Positions 1 through 13,300 are shown, counted from the stretch's first letter. The stretch: DNA of 64,000 bases from Populus alba (GCF_005239225.2 NC_133294.1:21465631-21529630); one strand, 5' to 3'. The notes: generated by a model not told the origin, from the letters alone. A program made the numbers and translations.

Positions 1-692
1 TATCTAATCATATAAGAAAAAAAAAAATTTTGATTAACACTAGATTTTATATATAATTGTATTTTAAATCTTAATTTTATAAAAATTAAGATAACATGTT
101 TTTTATTTATTAAATTTTTTCATTTATTTATTTTACATATAAAAATTTATTTTTTAACTGTTTTAACTAAATATATATTTTTTTAAAAATCGTAATTATA
201 AGAGCTACTGCAATGAATACACAAGTAATATGAGAAGCTATCATTCATATACCAGTTAGCAGTGTTTTGCAGGCTGTTGATTTCAAACCTGCAATTTAAA
301 CATGATTATTCTTCTTAACTTCTGAATTAGAGATGAGAAAAGGTGGTAATTTGGAGGAAGAATCAGTAAAAAATAAATTCTATAACATGGTGAATTAATG
401 GTTGCGATTAAATAATGTTGATGATGATCGGTGATCATGGTTTGCATCCCTTCACAGCAATCCTCTGAAACACAATTTCTTTCCCTAACAGTAAACTATA
501 TATCTGCAGATTTAAACTCAGTGATCTTGCAGCATCAGTTCACGAGCAAGGGTGGTGATATATAAAATTGGTGAGAAATGCTAAGTATCACTGTCCTCTA
601 GGAAATCTTATAGATATCACAATGAATTATCCTGTGTATAATGGATTTTTTAACATGAACAAGAAATTTTGTGAATGCATGATTGATATATT
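1..692. other. AT-rich intergenic DNA, left edge
   Basis: No supported gene. The stretch is AT-rich with short homopolymer runs, and the few short open frames have no recognisable protein features. It ends at the 5-bp target duplication of the TRIM-like element that follows. Confidence 0.6.
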
Positions 693-984
693 TGTTAGAG
701 AATAATATAAATCATATAATGGAATCTCATTTAATAGCTTAAGCTTTTGGGTTGAGATAATTCTTTGATATGGTATCGGAGTTTTAGTGACAAAACGGTT
801 ATGAATTTGAATCTCACCATTTCCATTTATTTGATAAAAAATTAAGCACAAGGTAATGTTGACATGTGCAAGTTTCAAGCTCAAATAACTTTCATTTAAG
901 GGGATGTGTTAAAGAATAATATATATTATATTTTAAAACCTCATCTAACAGTTTAAGATTTTGAGTTAAGATGGTTCTTTAACA
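693..984 (+). mobile_element. TRIM-like miniature LTR retrotransposon
   Basis: This is a complete miniature element of 292 bp. Two 78-bp terminal direct repeats (693-770 and 907-984) begin TGTTA; the right one ends in CA and the left one in TA, a likely C-to-T change. Hand alignment gives 60 of 78 matching positions with no gap. Position 771 onward reads TGGTATCGGAG, one change from the usual plant initiator tRNA-Met primer site TGGTATCAGAG, directly after the left repeat. A purine-rich TTAAGGGGATG precedes the right repeat. The element is flanked by the perfect 5-bp duplication ATATT (688-692 and 985-989). There is no coding capacity. The layout matches terminal-repeat retrotransposons in miniature; the roughly 23% divergence between repeats suggests an old insertion. 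Confidence 0.85.
771..782 (+). other. Primer binding site of TRIM element (tRNA-iMet)
   Basis: The 12 bases immediately after the left terminal repeat resemble the initiator tRNA-Met primer site used by many plant LTR elements, with A-to-G and C-to-T changes. Confidence 0.7.
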
Positions 985-2332
985 ATATTATTAGCCTGTG
1001 TTTTGTTTTAAAATCTCTTCAAAAAATATATATAAATATTAATACCAATTAATTGAACTATAATTAATTTGTTGGGATAATTGTGATCATACCAGAATAT
1101 TTATAGATGATGAATAAAACCTAATGATTTCACTGAGGAAAAGAAAGAAAAGGGCAAAAGGGCTAGCGAAGTCCCAATAATTTATACTGTTCTTCAGCCT
1201 CTTTCATGCTGGTTTGACTTTTATGCAAAGAAGCTTAACAATGGCCATGGAGCAAATCATTATACTATTATAATGCAGATTTTGTCAGGAAAAAAAAAAA
1301 AAAAGTTCCAAACATTGCCTTGACACATTCCTGCTAAAAGCATCATGAGCTAGAGTAATTTATTTGTCAAAATTGCAGGCATGTCATGATCTATCTCTTA
1401 GCGAATCCTAGGCAACTATTAATTAATGATTTTTATTTTTTTTTTGTTTTTAATCTGAATAAGTTCCAAGGCCACATATATATATTCCCTTCTTATTTTA
1501 ATTTTGTCTCCATGTCAATAAACAATCTCTCATTAAAATGAGTTCCTAATGCTTGTGAGTGTGACTGGTAATCTCTACCAAATTGCTAGGATTTTATTGT
1601 CTTCCCGTGTGCCAAAACAAGACACAATTATTTATTTTATTTATTATTATTATTATTAAAAATCAATTAGAACAGAAAACATTGATTAAGCATGTATATT
1701 TATATAGATTCTACAATCCGAAGAAACAAGATAAAGGAACCCTAAACAACCAACTCTAAAACAAATTTGTCTCTCAATGTTTTTTATGTTTTGTTTTCTT
1801 TGTGAGTTTGGATCTTTCGAGAGAGGGCCAGGCGGTGGCTATGGTAGAGGCTTCCGAGCAATCATATTTATGCTAATCCCACAGTTCCTGTAAGGATCTT
1901 TACCGGTAGTGACCAAGATAGAGTATGCCTCACAAGAGTAAATGTACAAGTTCGACTCGGTGACAAATGGATCAGTCTCATCAGTCATTTTATTAAGAAT
2001 TTGTTCTTGTTTTTGTGTTTTAAATCCGGTTCAGGTATATAAACTTGGAGAATAGAAAGTTGTTAATTATTTATCTGGATAATTCAAATGATATTTATAT
2101 TTCTTAAACTTTTTTGTTTTGATAGAATAAAAGGAATGAATAGCCATAATTAATTAATAAGACGAAAATATAATAAGTTACTGGTAAATTTTTTGTATAT
2201 CTACAAGTATAGAAAAATAATTATTTCTTCCATGAATAAATCATATTAATAATCTTAAGATAGAACCTTATGATCCTAACATTAATTTTTAAGACAAATT
2301 GGGTTTGACGTGTAGCCACACCTAGAAAAAAT
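985..2332. other. Intergenic DNA without a recognised gene
   Basis: AT-rich spacer with a short ATT-type microsatellite near 1640-1660. I found no open frame with recognisable protein features and no RNA gene. Confidence 0.55.
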
Positions 2333-2665
2333 AAATTTAGCAGTTCATCAAACTTATGGTATCTTGGGCTCAACTCACAACTGAATCCGAGTATATTAAA
2401 TTTAATACCTTGTCAAACTTATAATGTCTTGAGGTTTAGCTCATAACTAAACCCAAGTATATTAGGTTTGATAAAATAATAAATCTATAGTATCTTAGAA
2501 TCAACTCATGGTGAACTCAAATGTGTTGAATTTAATAATTTATCAGATTTATGGTGACTTGAACTCAACTCATGACAAAATCAAAATATATTAAATATGG
2601 TAACTAACCAAATTTATAAAGATTTAGGCTCAACTTATAACCGAACCTAAATATATTAAATCTGA
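2333..2665 (+). repeat. Degenerate ~65-bp minisatellite, five units
   Basis: Five successive units each carry a GTATATTA-like landmark at 2391, 2457, 2522, 2586 and 2651, so the spacing is 66, 65, 64 and 65 bp. Each unit also contains an imperfect copy of CTCAACTCA followed by an AAC..AA segment. The copies are diverged but clearly tandem. No coding frame runs through them. Confidence 0.8.
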
Positions 2666-4912
2666 AAGCTTTTATATCCATATTGGATTGGTTTATCGTG
2701 CCATCATGGATTTGGATTCTTCCATAACACAAAAATACTGAGTAAAGAATTACTGATTCATCACCTTCAAATTCGATGAGAATATTTCTTTGTTTAGTTC
2801 GAATTGTTAGACTTCGGAGAAAACCATGTATGTCAATCTGTTATCTTTTGTTTTGGTGGGTGAAGGAATTTCTAGAGAATTTTTGCTAATTTTCCATCCA
2901 ATCAGATTTCAAGCATGATATCTATCCCTGTGCTTAAAAAAATCATCACATCCATTTTCTTACAATATCTTTTCATTCTTGAATTAAATATAATAACATG
3001 AAAATCGAGGAAAATAAAAATAAAAAAACATTTATATTAAGCTTTTAACATTCAACGACAAGGATAGTGACAATAAACAATATGGGTTACATATCAGATA
3101 CATTTTGATAAGTTTTATCAATTCATCTCAATGTATCAAACTAAAACATGATTTAGTTCAGGTTTTATAATAAAAAAAAATTAAAAATGAATCCAATCAA
3201 ACTCAAGTAATTTAGCTAGTCAAATCACAATATCATTATAACTTGGTTTAACTTAAAAAAATAAAAATATTATTATTTTAATTGAAATAAATTAAGTCAA
3301 TTCACCCGATTCATTACTGAATTGAAACAATTTAATAACTTTGATTCTGAATATCTATGTATAGGCATCTTGCATGGGTATCTCTCAATTACAAAATAAA
3401 AGGGAAAGGACATATTTATCCCCAGATAATCACAAAATCATCGACTAGGTCCCAAAACAAAATAAAAACCCAATTGAGTCCCTCATCTATCAATTGTTAC
3501 CCAATTAACAGCTGCCTTAAGTTTTTTTTTCAAGGACCTAGTTGAGATCGCATGATTTTGAAGTTACTTATAACATACTTTGCCCAAAAAGGAAGAAGAA
3601 GAAGAAGCAATTAACTGCGTGCACTCATCCCGGCTCATCAGTAATGTGACATACACATTTTTTATATATATATTTTTATCTCAATGTGATATAACTTGTT
3701 TTCTCCTTGAAAATCCAGAATATGATCTTCACATGAAACAAAATCTTCATTAATATAAAAGTTTCATTTTAATTGGATTATTAACAAAACTACTAAGAAA
3801 ACTAATGTTTATTATGGTACTTCATTGTTCATATGAACATAAATGGTGATGAACCTTCTCTATTATTTTTTTTAATTTTATTTTCAAATGTTTTTTAATT
3901 GATCTTTTTGTTAAAAAGACAAAGTTTTAATTGAATTTTTTTATAAAAAAAAAATTAGTGAGGGAATCATTATATAAAAACATGAGAAAATAGAAGGTTG
4001 ATCTCAAGCTTTCTAGCATTTTTATTTTGATAAAAAAAAATTTATTTATTTTTCAATCTTTAAATTAGAGAGAAACAAGAAAAACTCTATGAAAAACAAC
4101 AAAATTGTTATTTGGCTAAAATCTGACCTTCAAAATGAATGATTTTTGTGTCAATTGGTTTGTTTTCTTGACAATTAGTTCAATGGATGTGATTTTTTTC
4201 TTAAAACATGCTAAGAAAGTATATCAATTTTTATTTTTAATTTTTTTGATTCAATTAATTTTTTTTTTTTGGGGTGTTTTGAGGTTGTTGGGTGGTTTAT
4301 ATAATTTGGGGGTGAAAATTGATAGAAAAATAAATTTTAAGGACAAACCCTCTCTAATTTTCAACTATCATGGTTGTTGTCGAATACGGAACAGCAACCT
4401 AGCACGCAACATGTCATCTACTTAATAAAAACGAGGAGTAGATGACTCGAGACAAAAATAATAATGAAAAAATCTACTTTTTTTTTTTATTAAAATCATA
4501 CATGTGGATTTGACTTTTTTTTCTCTTTAATTTGAATTTATTTTTATAATTAATTAGTTTAAGATATTATAAATATATTAGTTTATTAAATTCTTGAATT
4601 AATTTAAAATATATTTTAGATATTGTCTTATTAAATAAGAATATAGTAATATTAGCAATATTTTTATAGCTCATCATTGTTTTTTTTTTTAATATTTTAT
4701 CCCATTGCTTTTTTAATAGCTTATATTTTAATTTTAATATAATTAAATAAGAATTATTTAAAAAAATATTATTAAACTTAGTCAAGTTTACATCCCGAGT
4801 TACAAGTTTAGTTAGATTAAATTTGAGTTATTCAAAGATGTCATTGCATGGATAATTTTTTTAAAAAATTATTACATTAACAAACAAAAATGAAAAAAAA
4901 ATTAAGAAATTG
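2666..4912. other. Intergenic AT-rich DNA
   Basis: No supported gene. A GAA microsatellite sits at about 3591-3607. Phrases such as 'gtcccaaaac' and 'aattgagtcc' near 3440-3490 are typical of degraded LTR retroelements, but no boundaries can be drawn. Confidence 0.5.
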
Positions 4913-5150
4913 ATAACTTGTGTTTGTTTGAAAGTGCTTTTCAAAAAGCATTTTTCAAAAAAATTTGAATTTTTTTTAATTAATATATTTTTGATGTTTT
5001 TAAATTATTTTGATGTGTTGATCTCAAAAAAAAAAAAATTTAAAATAAAAAAAATATTATTAATATATTTTTTTTAAATAAAAAAAATTTTATTTTTTAA
5101 AAATAACAACAATTACACTGTAAAATACACTCGAGAAGCGTGTTTGAATC
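4913..5150. repeat. Dispersed AT-rich repeat copy (Salicaceae-type)
   Basis: This copy has a less AT-rich edge around GTTTGTTTGAAAGTGC, a core with TTTTGATGTGTTGATCTC, long A/T runs, and an edge reading ACAATTACACTGTAAAATAC. Related copies occur elsewhere in the window (13.86-14.2, 14.71-14.89, 37.07-37.19, 40.65-40.81, 49.98-50.16 and 50.35-50.47 kb). From memory this is an abundant non-coding repeat of poplar intergenic DNA. I could not define terminal inverted repeats or a target duplication. Confidence 0.6.
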
Positions 5151-5713
5151 ACCAAAAGAGATCAATTTCAAAAGCAAAATCAACAAAATTCAAACCACAC
5201 GTTTGAAATTCCACTTGATATTCCTACGGCCCAACAAGCACCCCGCTTCCAAAAAGATTCCACAAAAAATTACAAAAAAAAAAGAAGAAGAAGATTCCCT
5301 TTCCCTTTCCCTTTCACTTTGAATTTTCAAAATCAACAAATCAATCCCCCCTTTTTTTTCAAAACTTTTTAAATAAAATAAAATCATTACTCACTCAATC
5401 TATTTTTTAAAATGTTTTTTAATTAAAAATATATTAAAATAATTTTTTATTTTTTAAAATTTATTTTTAATTCCACCGTATTAAAGAATAAAAAAATAAT
5501 TTGAAAGAAATAAATAAATTTTATCAAAAATATTTTTGAAATATGAAAATTATAATCCTAAAACCCATCCTTAATCCCTCCGAACAACAAAGATCAACAT
5601 AAACCAAACTGAATTGTAATAAATCTTTACCGTAAACAACACGACCCTTTTCCGTTTTCTTTTGAGACGGAAACGATTCTTCCCACCCAAACAACTGAAA
5701 ATAAGAGCTCATA
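5151..5713 (+). promoter_or_regulatory. Presumed promoter and 5' leader of the DUF604 gene
   Basis: This is the interval between the preceding repeat copy and the start codon at 5714. It has a CCCTTT-rich tract at 5296-5317 and AT-rich sequence at 5390-5550. No single TATA box can be chosen confidently. Confidence 0.4.
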
Positions 5714-7634
5714 ATGGACTTTTCCTCTCCTCCCTGCCGCTCGCCGCTCTCACTCTCCCGCACCCGCAACCGCAACCGGAGATGGCGTCAGAGTCGGACT
5801 GGCACCGCCGTCGTTGTGGTGGCTGCACTCGTGATTTCCACCACAGCCTGGCTGTCTCTTGTATTTTCTGGCACTACTGCTCGGTGTTGGCATAGGTTTA
5901 AGAATTGGGAAGGCAGTCCTCATACTCTCACATGGAAGCCACGAAGTCAGAAGCCAAATCAAAGCGGGAAAGATGGCCGAATTTCGAGTTTCTCCACCGC
6001 CCCGTCTCTTCAATTGGGCAGAAACAGGAGCCTGTCCGAGGCGGAGAGACGGAAGGTTGAAGCAGGATTGACGTTGAATCATATAGTTTTCGGCATTGCA
6101 GGATCCTCTCAGTTGTGGAAGAGAAGGAGAGAGTTTATAAGGCTTTGGTGGAGAAAGAATTCAATGAGGGGTCATGTTTGGTTAGAGGAGAAAGTGGATG
6201 ATAAAGAATGGGATGAATCATTGCCTGTGATTATGATTTCGGAGGATACCTCTCGGTTTCGGTACACGAACCCGACCGGACATCCTTCTGGGCTTCGGAT
6301 TGGGCGCATAGTGTTGGAGACTTTTCGACTAGGTTTGTCTGATGTTAGGTGGTTTGTTTTAGGCGATGATGATACTATTTTTAATGTGGATAATTTGGTT
6401 AAAGTGTTAAGTAAGTATGATTATAATGAAATGGTTTATGTTGGTGGCTCTTCGGAGAGTCACTCTGCGAATACTTATTTTAGTCATAATATGGCTTATG
6501 GAGGTGGGGGCATTGCTATAAGTTATCCTCTCGCCGAGGCGCTTTATAGTGTTCTTGATGATTGTCTTGAGAGATATCATAAGTTATATGGAAGTGATGA
6601 TAGGCTCCACGCTTGTATTTCGGAGCTCGGTGTTCCATTGTCAAGAGAGCTTGGGTTTCACCAGGTTTGTTTATCCAATCAGCTGTTAATTATTTTCTAA
6701 TTGTTTAGACAACTTGCATTTTGTTAGTAATTATGACTTGTGCTGCTGAGAAGTTTGTGATTTTTTTATCGAAGTCAACTTGATGAATTAAATGTTGACC
6801 AAAAAATTTAGAGGGTTATCTTGACTTGTTGAATTTGAATTGTGGTTGGTTTGTTATGGCAGTGGGATATTAGGGGTAGTGCTCACGGTCTGCTATCTGC
6901 GCATCCAGTTGCACCCTTTGTATCGATTCATCATGTTGAAGCTGTGGATCCTTTTTACCCTGGGTTGAGTTCTCTGGATAATTTGAAACTATTCACAAAG
7001 GCCATGAAGGTTGACCCTATGAGTTTCTTGCAGCGATCAATCTGTTATGACCGTGCACGCCGCCTATCCTTTTCCGTCTCGCTTGGTTATACTATTCAAG
7101 TGTTCCCGAGCATTGTTCCTCCCCGGGTGCTTGAGCGCTCAGAAATGACTTACTCTGCTTGGAACAAGATTCATAATCGGAATGAGTTTGATTTGGATAC
7201 CAGGGATCCTTCCAAATCTGTTTGTAAGAGGCCGGTCCTCTTCTTCTTAGAAGAAGTGGAAAGACAAGGCGACACTTCTTTGGGTACATATGTGCAGGCA
7301 AGAATGAAAGATGATTTGAAAAGAAGTTTTTTCTGCTTTACTCGTTCTGCTCCTTTGCCTTACGTGGAGAGTATTCAGGTGTTGGGGTATCCTCTGAAGA
7401 AGAACTGGCATTTGGTGAGTTCCTTATTTGTATTCTTTTTACTGTCTACTCCGAGTCTACTGTAATTTTCAGACTTTCCTTTCAAGCTAAAAGCTGACAT
7501 TTCAGATATATATATTTGGACAGTCACCACGTCGCCTGTGTTGCAAACTGAATCAAACAAGTGATGAACTCCTTACAATATCAGTTGGACAGTGTGAGAA
7601 AGGATCTTGTGGTTCGTTTGCTGATTCTGTGTGA
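5714..7634 (+). CDS. DUF604 / Fringe-like glycosyltransferase
   Basis: Predicted exons are 5714-6664, 6863-7414 and 7506-7634, all with GT-AG introns, giving about 543 residues. A basic N-terminus is followed by one membrane segment (about residues 31-52), as in type II Golgi glycosyltransferases. The middle matches the DUF604/Fringe-like (GT31-related) family: HIVFGIAGSS, a VLGDDDTIF stretch with the acidic DDD metal/nucleotide-sugar motif at residues 218-220, GGGGIAISYPLA, and LGFHQWDIRG across the first splice. The short last exon gives SPRRLCCK, the conserved C-terminus, and supports the 91-bp second intron. The family is predicted to transfer a sugar in the secretory pathway; donor and acceptor are unknown. 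From memory the best Arabidopsis match is At1g33250. Uncertain point: the last exon start, which relies on that motif. Confidence 0.92.
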
Positions 7635-10300
7635 ATATGGGTTGAATGGGAGCGCTTGGTATACTCGCTAGTAATGCTGTGGATATATTTTTTGCTTGAA
7701 GAAGGCCCTTCTCCAACTTGTGCTTTATATTGTTCAGCATCATCGTTTTGGCTTCCTTCTTGCAACAGCAGTTTACTGACTGTAATCTGGCATTTTGAAA
7801 GCCATGCTAACAAATTGCAGATATGATAGTTCCTTTTTGTACACAGTTGAGTTTAAGATGAGATTGCAAACCTTCACTTCGTGGACTGCATTCTTTGCCT
7901 TCCTTTTTCTTCAGAAGGTAAATAATTTCAAGTCTATATCTAACTTATAGACATTGCTAATGATGTGAGAGACAGTTTTAGTTAGTTTACAAATGAAAAT
8001 GCCGTGATTCATTTCTCCTATTTTTAAGTGTGTTTTATGTCAATTCTAGTAATATTTTCTCTTGCACCTACAACTCTCTCTGGAACTCTATTGTTTGAGC
8101 AATTAGACCTTCATCGTGCCGCTCACTCATCCTAGTGGATGTTCAGTTAAATATCATCCCAATTATTTAGTGTTAGTTTGATATGTCCTTTTCACTTGAT
8201 AGGGAAAGCCCCTGTTAGGATTTTCATGTGTGTGTGTGTTGGGGAGAGAGCATTTGTTTGAGATTCTGTTCTAATCAGAATGCAGTTCTCTATCTTACAA
8301 TACGGTTCTGCTTTGCTGTTGATAGGTGGGATCCAAGTGCAACTTATTGAGCACATCATCTTACATTCTCATATCTCATTTGTGTACTTTCAGTGCTCAT
8401 TAGTGCATATTTTCTGTATTTATTCCACCTGTATCATACTTGCTATGATTGAATTCTATGGATATATTACATTTGACTTCACAGTTTCTGATACTAGTAA
8501 GTTTGAAGGATTTGTTTATGTACTCCATGAGTCTTACCTCAACTCCATGCAACTTATGAGGCCATCCTAATATGGATTCATAGGCGTGCATCATAGCACA
8601 ACTCAACTTGCATCTTGTCTCCAATTTGTGTACCTTCACTGCTTAAACAGAAAGGCTTCATTTCAGACCGATGGTTATTTTTCATTTCAGTAACAAAACT
8701 AGCATTAACACGCATACATGCACATGAGACATCCATGCACATATTAAAGGAATGAAAGAAACAAAACTGAGGAAAGAAGGACAAAACCAACCGTGCTATC
8801 AGAAGCTAGATAGCATGGAAGAAGCTAAAGTGTTGGAGGTCTGCCAACCAGATTTCAGGTCATTGACACATATTCTAGCTAGAGATGCATTCCTTGGGAA
8901 CAATATGCCCAACAAATAGGAAAGTATCCAGAAAGACCAGAGAAAGTGTCAAAATTACAAGGGGGCCTTAGAAAAAGAAAAAATGTGCCAAAAGGCATGC
9001 TGTAGTGTCAGATAAGGCTTCGGGGAGTCATGTCAGAAATTCAATGCTGTTGAATTGAATTGTGTTCAAGTTTGTATTTTAATAAAATGTCTCTCTTCGC
9101 CCTCCGGTGCAGTTTTTTTCTCCTGTTGTGGACCGACAATGACTTGGAGTTCATTGGTTTGTTATCAACTCTTGTTATGCTCACAAGAGCTAGATCATTC
9201 AATTAGTTCACCATGTCTGTTTGATAGCAACTTCTCTATAAGGGCTCGAGCATATCTTGGCAAGGACCTTGTTAGTCCAATTAAGACCTTATGAAGTTCG
9301 TTATTTTAAATTCTTGCACACTCCAAATTTGTATTGTGCTTTGGTACCCTTGGAACTTGGAAGGTTAGGGGTGCAGATTTTGTGAGTGTGATAGAAGAAC
9401 ATTTTGGTGATTTTGTCAACAGCATTTTGTGATTTTAGTTGGTGATCATGTCCTGTACTATTCTTAAAGCCTTCTTTGTCTGGTGATGACCGTGTCTCAT
9501 TCTCTTAGTCATGAATCTTTGTTCTTTAATAATCGATGAGTTGCTAGTAAAATGTACTTTTTTTCAGGAAATATGTTCTGACTAGCATTAATGAGTCTCT
9601 CCAACCTATTTTCATTGTAACGAATGGGATAAATGGGCATCTATTAGATTTGATTGTTTGAGCAAGAATCTAGGAGGGCTTCAAAACAGACACAGTTCAA
9701 TGGGTCCATGCAAAAATGAACAGCCAATGTCTTGTTTTGATTCGTTATTTATGTGACCTGTCACTGTTAATTAAACTAGCATCTTAATGGAGCCCTTTTT
9801 CTCTTCCCATTGAGGGTGTCGATGTGGTTTTGTTACTTCAATAATAAATTCTCTAGATGGTTTAACTTTGACTAATCTCTCAGTGAAGGTCTGTTTGTAT
9901 ACACAGCTGGTAGTTGATTTGATCATTTGCCTTTTCCAGTCATATTCTTCTTGAGAGGAATAGGCAACTAAGGCGAGATTCTTTGTGTAGCTGTGTTTAA
10001 AGAGGCCTTTACAGTCATATTCTTTCTTTTCTGAACTAGATTTTCCATCTTTTGTTCCACGCAGCCCAGCTTAATGGTTTTCACTTGAGAGTTGTCGTAA
10101 TTTTGGTTCATTGGTTAACTCACAGCTTAACTTTTTCTTTCTTCCTTGCAGTTCACTCGATGTTAGCATACCTGTCTTGAAACGGGAATTGCACATCAAT
10201 CATTACATATTGTCAGACATCTGCAATGATTTTTAATAGCTTTACATTTTAGTGCTTTAATCTTTATGCATCGACTGATATGGTCTACTTACTATGGTAT
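7635..10300. other. Downstream non-coding region of the DUF604 gene
   Basis: The composition is less AT-rich than in the distant spacers and resembles transcribed UTR or intron sequence. Possible splice-like borders occur (ACAAATTGCAG at 7821, CAGAAGGTAAAT at 7913, TCCTTGCAG at 10150), so alternative or spliced 3' UTR transcripts are plausible. The open frames here, up to 96 codons, show no recognisable domain. Confidence 0.4.
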
Positions 10301-13300
10301 GACTTCAAGATTGCATATGGTCTAGCAAATCAGAGGTGGAATTTGTATCTGAGAACCTCTCAAAAATGAGTGGGAGGTCAGCTGCATTTGAAGTTGGAAG
10401 TTGAGAATGAACTAGTGGATACACTGTACATCCATTGCATTAGTGAGTAAAGGCAAGGGTTCATAGGGACTTTTGAAGGGCCAGATGCAGTTTGATGTCA
10501 CTGTAAAGCATTAAGTGCCAGAAGTGCAACTTGTTCATTCTGGTGGGTGCAAGTCATTTTAGTTCTAGTGGGAACTGCGGCCTAAATAAAGTGGACAATT
10601 AAGGATTCTTTAGGAGTCGTTAATAAATCACTTCAGTGACAGTGACCTCTTTTTAACTTCATGGGATTTGGCTTAGGACACACATTTATCCTTATTTTTT
10701 TCATTTTCATCCTATAATCTCTCCCACTTCTGCAAATTCACAAGCATGTTTTCCATTTGATGTCTTCTCCCCTCTCTAATCATGTGTTTTGAGTTAATTA
10801 AGGTTGATTTCTTTTTGTTTTTTGCCACAAGGGAACTCAACAGTATAGATCTGAGATTTCTATTCGGAGATCCCATAAGGACTAATGTAGCCCGAGATCG
10901 GTCAGGCTGATTACCTAGGGATATGGAGTGGTGGATGAAAGGTACGGTGGTAGTTACATCCCTGAGAAGCGTTTATACTTGTCAGAATAGATCAGTTGGA
11001 ATTTAACCTGAACACAGGCTACTGATTTTATTGATAGATACCGGAAAAAAGAAGAGGTGGGCAGGGTCATGTGGCGGTGGACAAATTTGGATTTCGAGGT
11101 GGTACTAATGTGTTTGTTTGCACACCTCTTAAAAAGCATGAAATTCATGTTTTTTGTAAGATAAACAAACACGGCCTTCATGAGGGCTAAACCCTAACCT
11201 CAAAACGTTGAATTAGGATTCTGCTCATACCATAATAATGTTCATTCATGGTGCATTTTGGATTCCAAATGCATGGAATATGTGCTGTGTTCTGCAAGAT
11301 TATGGAGATGACAAACTATTTGTGTAGCAAGCTCCATCTCATGTCAGATCTATTTGCAGTATTTGTCTGTGTGTTGGCTCTAATGTTGTTTGCTCACATG
11401 TGGTCGGAGAGTGTGTTTCGCTGGCTTGTTTGGCGTTTGAGTGTGTGTTGTGTTGTGAGTTTAAACTTGAGTAAAATACATTCATGGCGTAAATTAAATT
11501 TGAAGTCACCATTTAATTTAAAATATTTGTTTAAAGCAAATAGAATTCTAAATAATTCAGTTAAGATCCATGCAAGTTAGGAGCTAACTAAAATAAAATA
11601 ATTAATTAAGGTTAGTCAATTTTAACATATTTAAGGTTTTTAACTATGTAATTAAACATTAGTTAATTGATATTTATAAAACTAAAAAGACTGATGTTAG
11701 TTAATCTTAATATATTTAATGTTATTTTGTTTTTTTAGATAAAATAACAAGTCTTTCATCTCATTAAATGTTGTTTCTTATGCTTTTTAAAGTGAAAGCT
11801 AAACATATATTTAATATGCTTGTATATAACTTGCATTTCACTCTTTAAAAATTCAACAACTAATTTTTAAAAACATAAAAAAACCTCCTTTTTTTTCATA
11901 TGTTTTGCTTTAAAACAAAGTATTAAAGATACACACACCCCCCTTTAAAAAGATAATTTTATTAACATATTCATGTGGTTATAGATACATACAGGGTGAA
12001 ACTGGTAGCATTTGATAGAGAAAATCAAAATTAATATAACAAGATATATTATTAAAAAAATTATTTATTTAAAATAAAAATATCACACTATTTCATATTT
12101 AAATAGTAAATAAAAAAAATTAATTTTTTTGCAGGGACGCGGGCCCTGATTGCATCCCTCTGATGGAAATTTAATTTTATTATTTGAAAAAATAATACAT
12201 GATGATTTTCATATTATATAGATGGAAATTACATGTATGGAAATTTAATTTTATTATTTGAAAAATACTATGAATTACAGCAATAAAATAGAAGCCTTTG
12301 GGCCAGTAACTAACCCTATCTCAAACGTAGTGCATCTTCATGTGAAAATAATTTGGAGGAATCACATAAATAAAGATTAATTTATGAGGTTTATAAATCT
12401 TAAAATACGCCAATTAATTAATTAATTAATTAATTAAGAAAGAAAGTAATGGAAGGTGAGCTGGAGTGGATTAAGCCCTTAATAGTCGATAAATACAAGA
12501 ATTGGTACAGTAGTAGTGATTGTATATAAAAGGTGATGTACATGGTAGTAATTGCATTATTTTTATTTTGGTGTTTTACAGCTTATGTCCTTGTTCTTTC
12601 CATGATTTGATTGTAAATTAGAGGACGTAACCCTTCTTTGTTTTTGTTAGACTCTTCGTCAAATGAAGCTAGAGGAGATATCTCCTCCTTTTATTTATTT
12701 ATTTTTTACAAATCGAGGCCACAATTAAAAAATTCAATCATTTATTTTTTTTTAATATTCAAAATAAACTCAAAACTTTTTACGATTTTGTTCTAAATAT
12801 CTTTTTATCTTCGTCAAAACCTTTTCAATCTCATAGGTTAACTCGGTGAGCTACAAATCCAGAATCTAACTTATGCTAGACTTGATGTCAAACTAAACTG
12901 AGAGTTGACATGGTTAAACATGATTGATTGATTTGATTTGATTTTTTTAAAATAGAATAAAAAAATCTAGTAAGTCAGATTACAACCGGTTCGAACACCG
13001 TTATCTTAGCTCTATTTAAAAAAAAAAAAAAAAGGAAAGGAGAGAAAGTCTTGAAACGAATTTCGTTTTAATTATAACCAGCAAGAAACTTGAGAGAAGG
13101 AGGAGGTGGATGAAAATAAGAAGGGAAGCAAGGGGCATGTGCGCACCCATTAGGGCAATTAACATGATGGGGGAGGGAGTGGTGTGGGTGGCAGTTGGGA
13201 AGGTTTCACAAAACCAGGAGAAACGCCACGCACGTTCTTACACCTCACAAAAATGGGGCCCTCCTGACAGCTGTTCCAATCTGTTCTTGTCTCTCCCTCC

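Noticed and set aside
780..815. tRNA-like 'gaatttgaatctcacc' motif
   Set aside because: Explained by the TRIM-like element interior; no cloverleaf.
12960..13015. tRNA-like 'ggttcgaacacc' T-arm motif
   Set aside because: No matching acceptor, D or anticodon arms around it.
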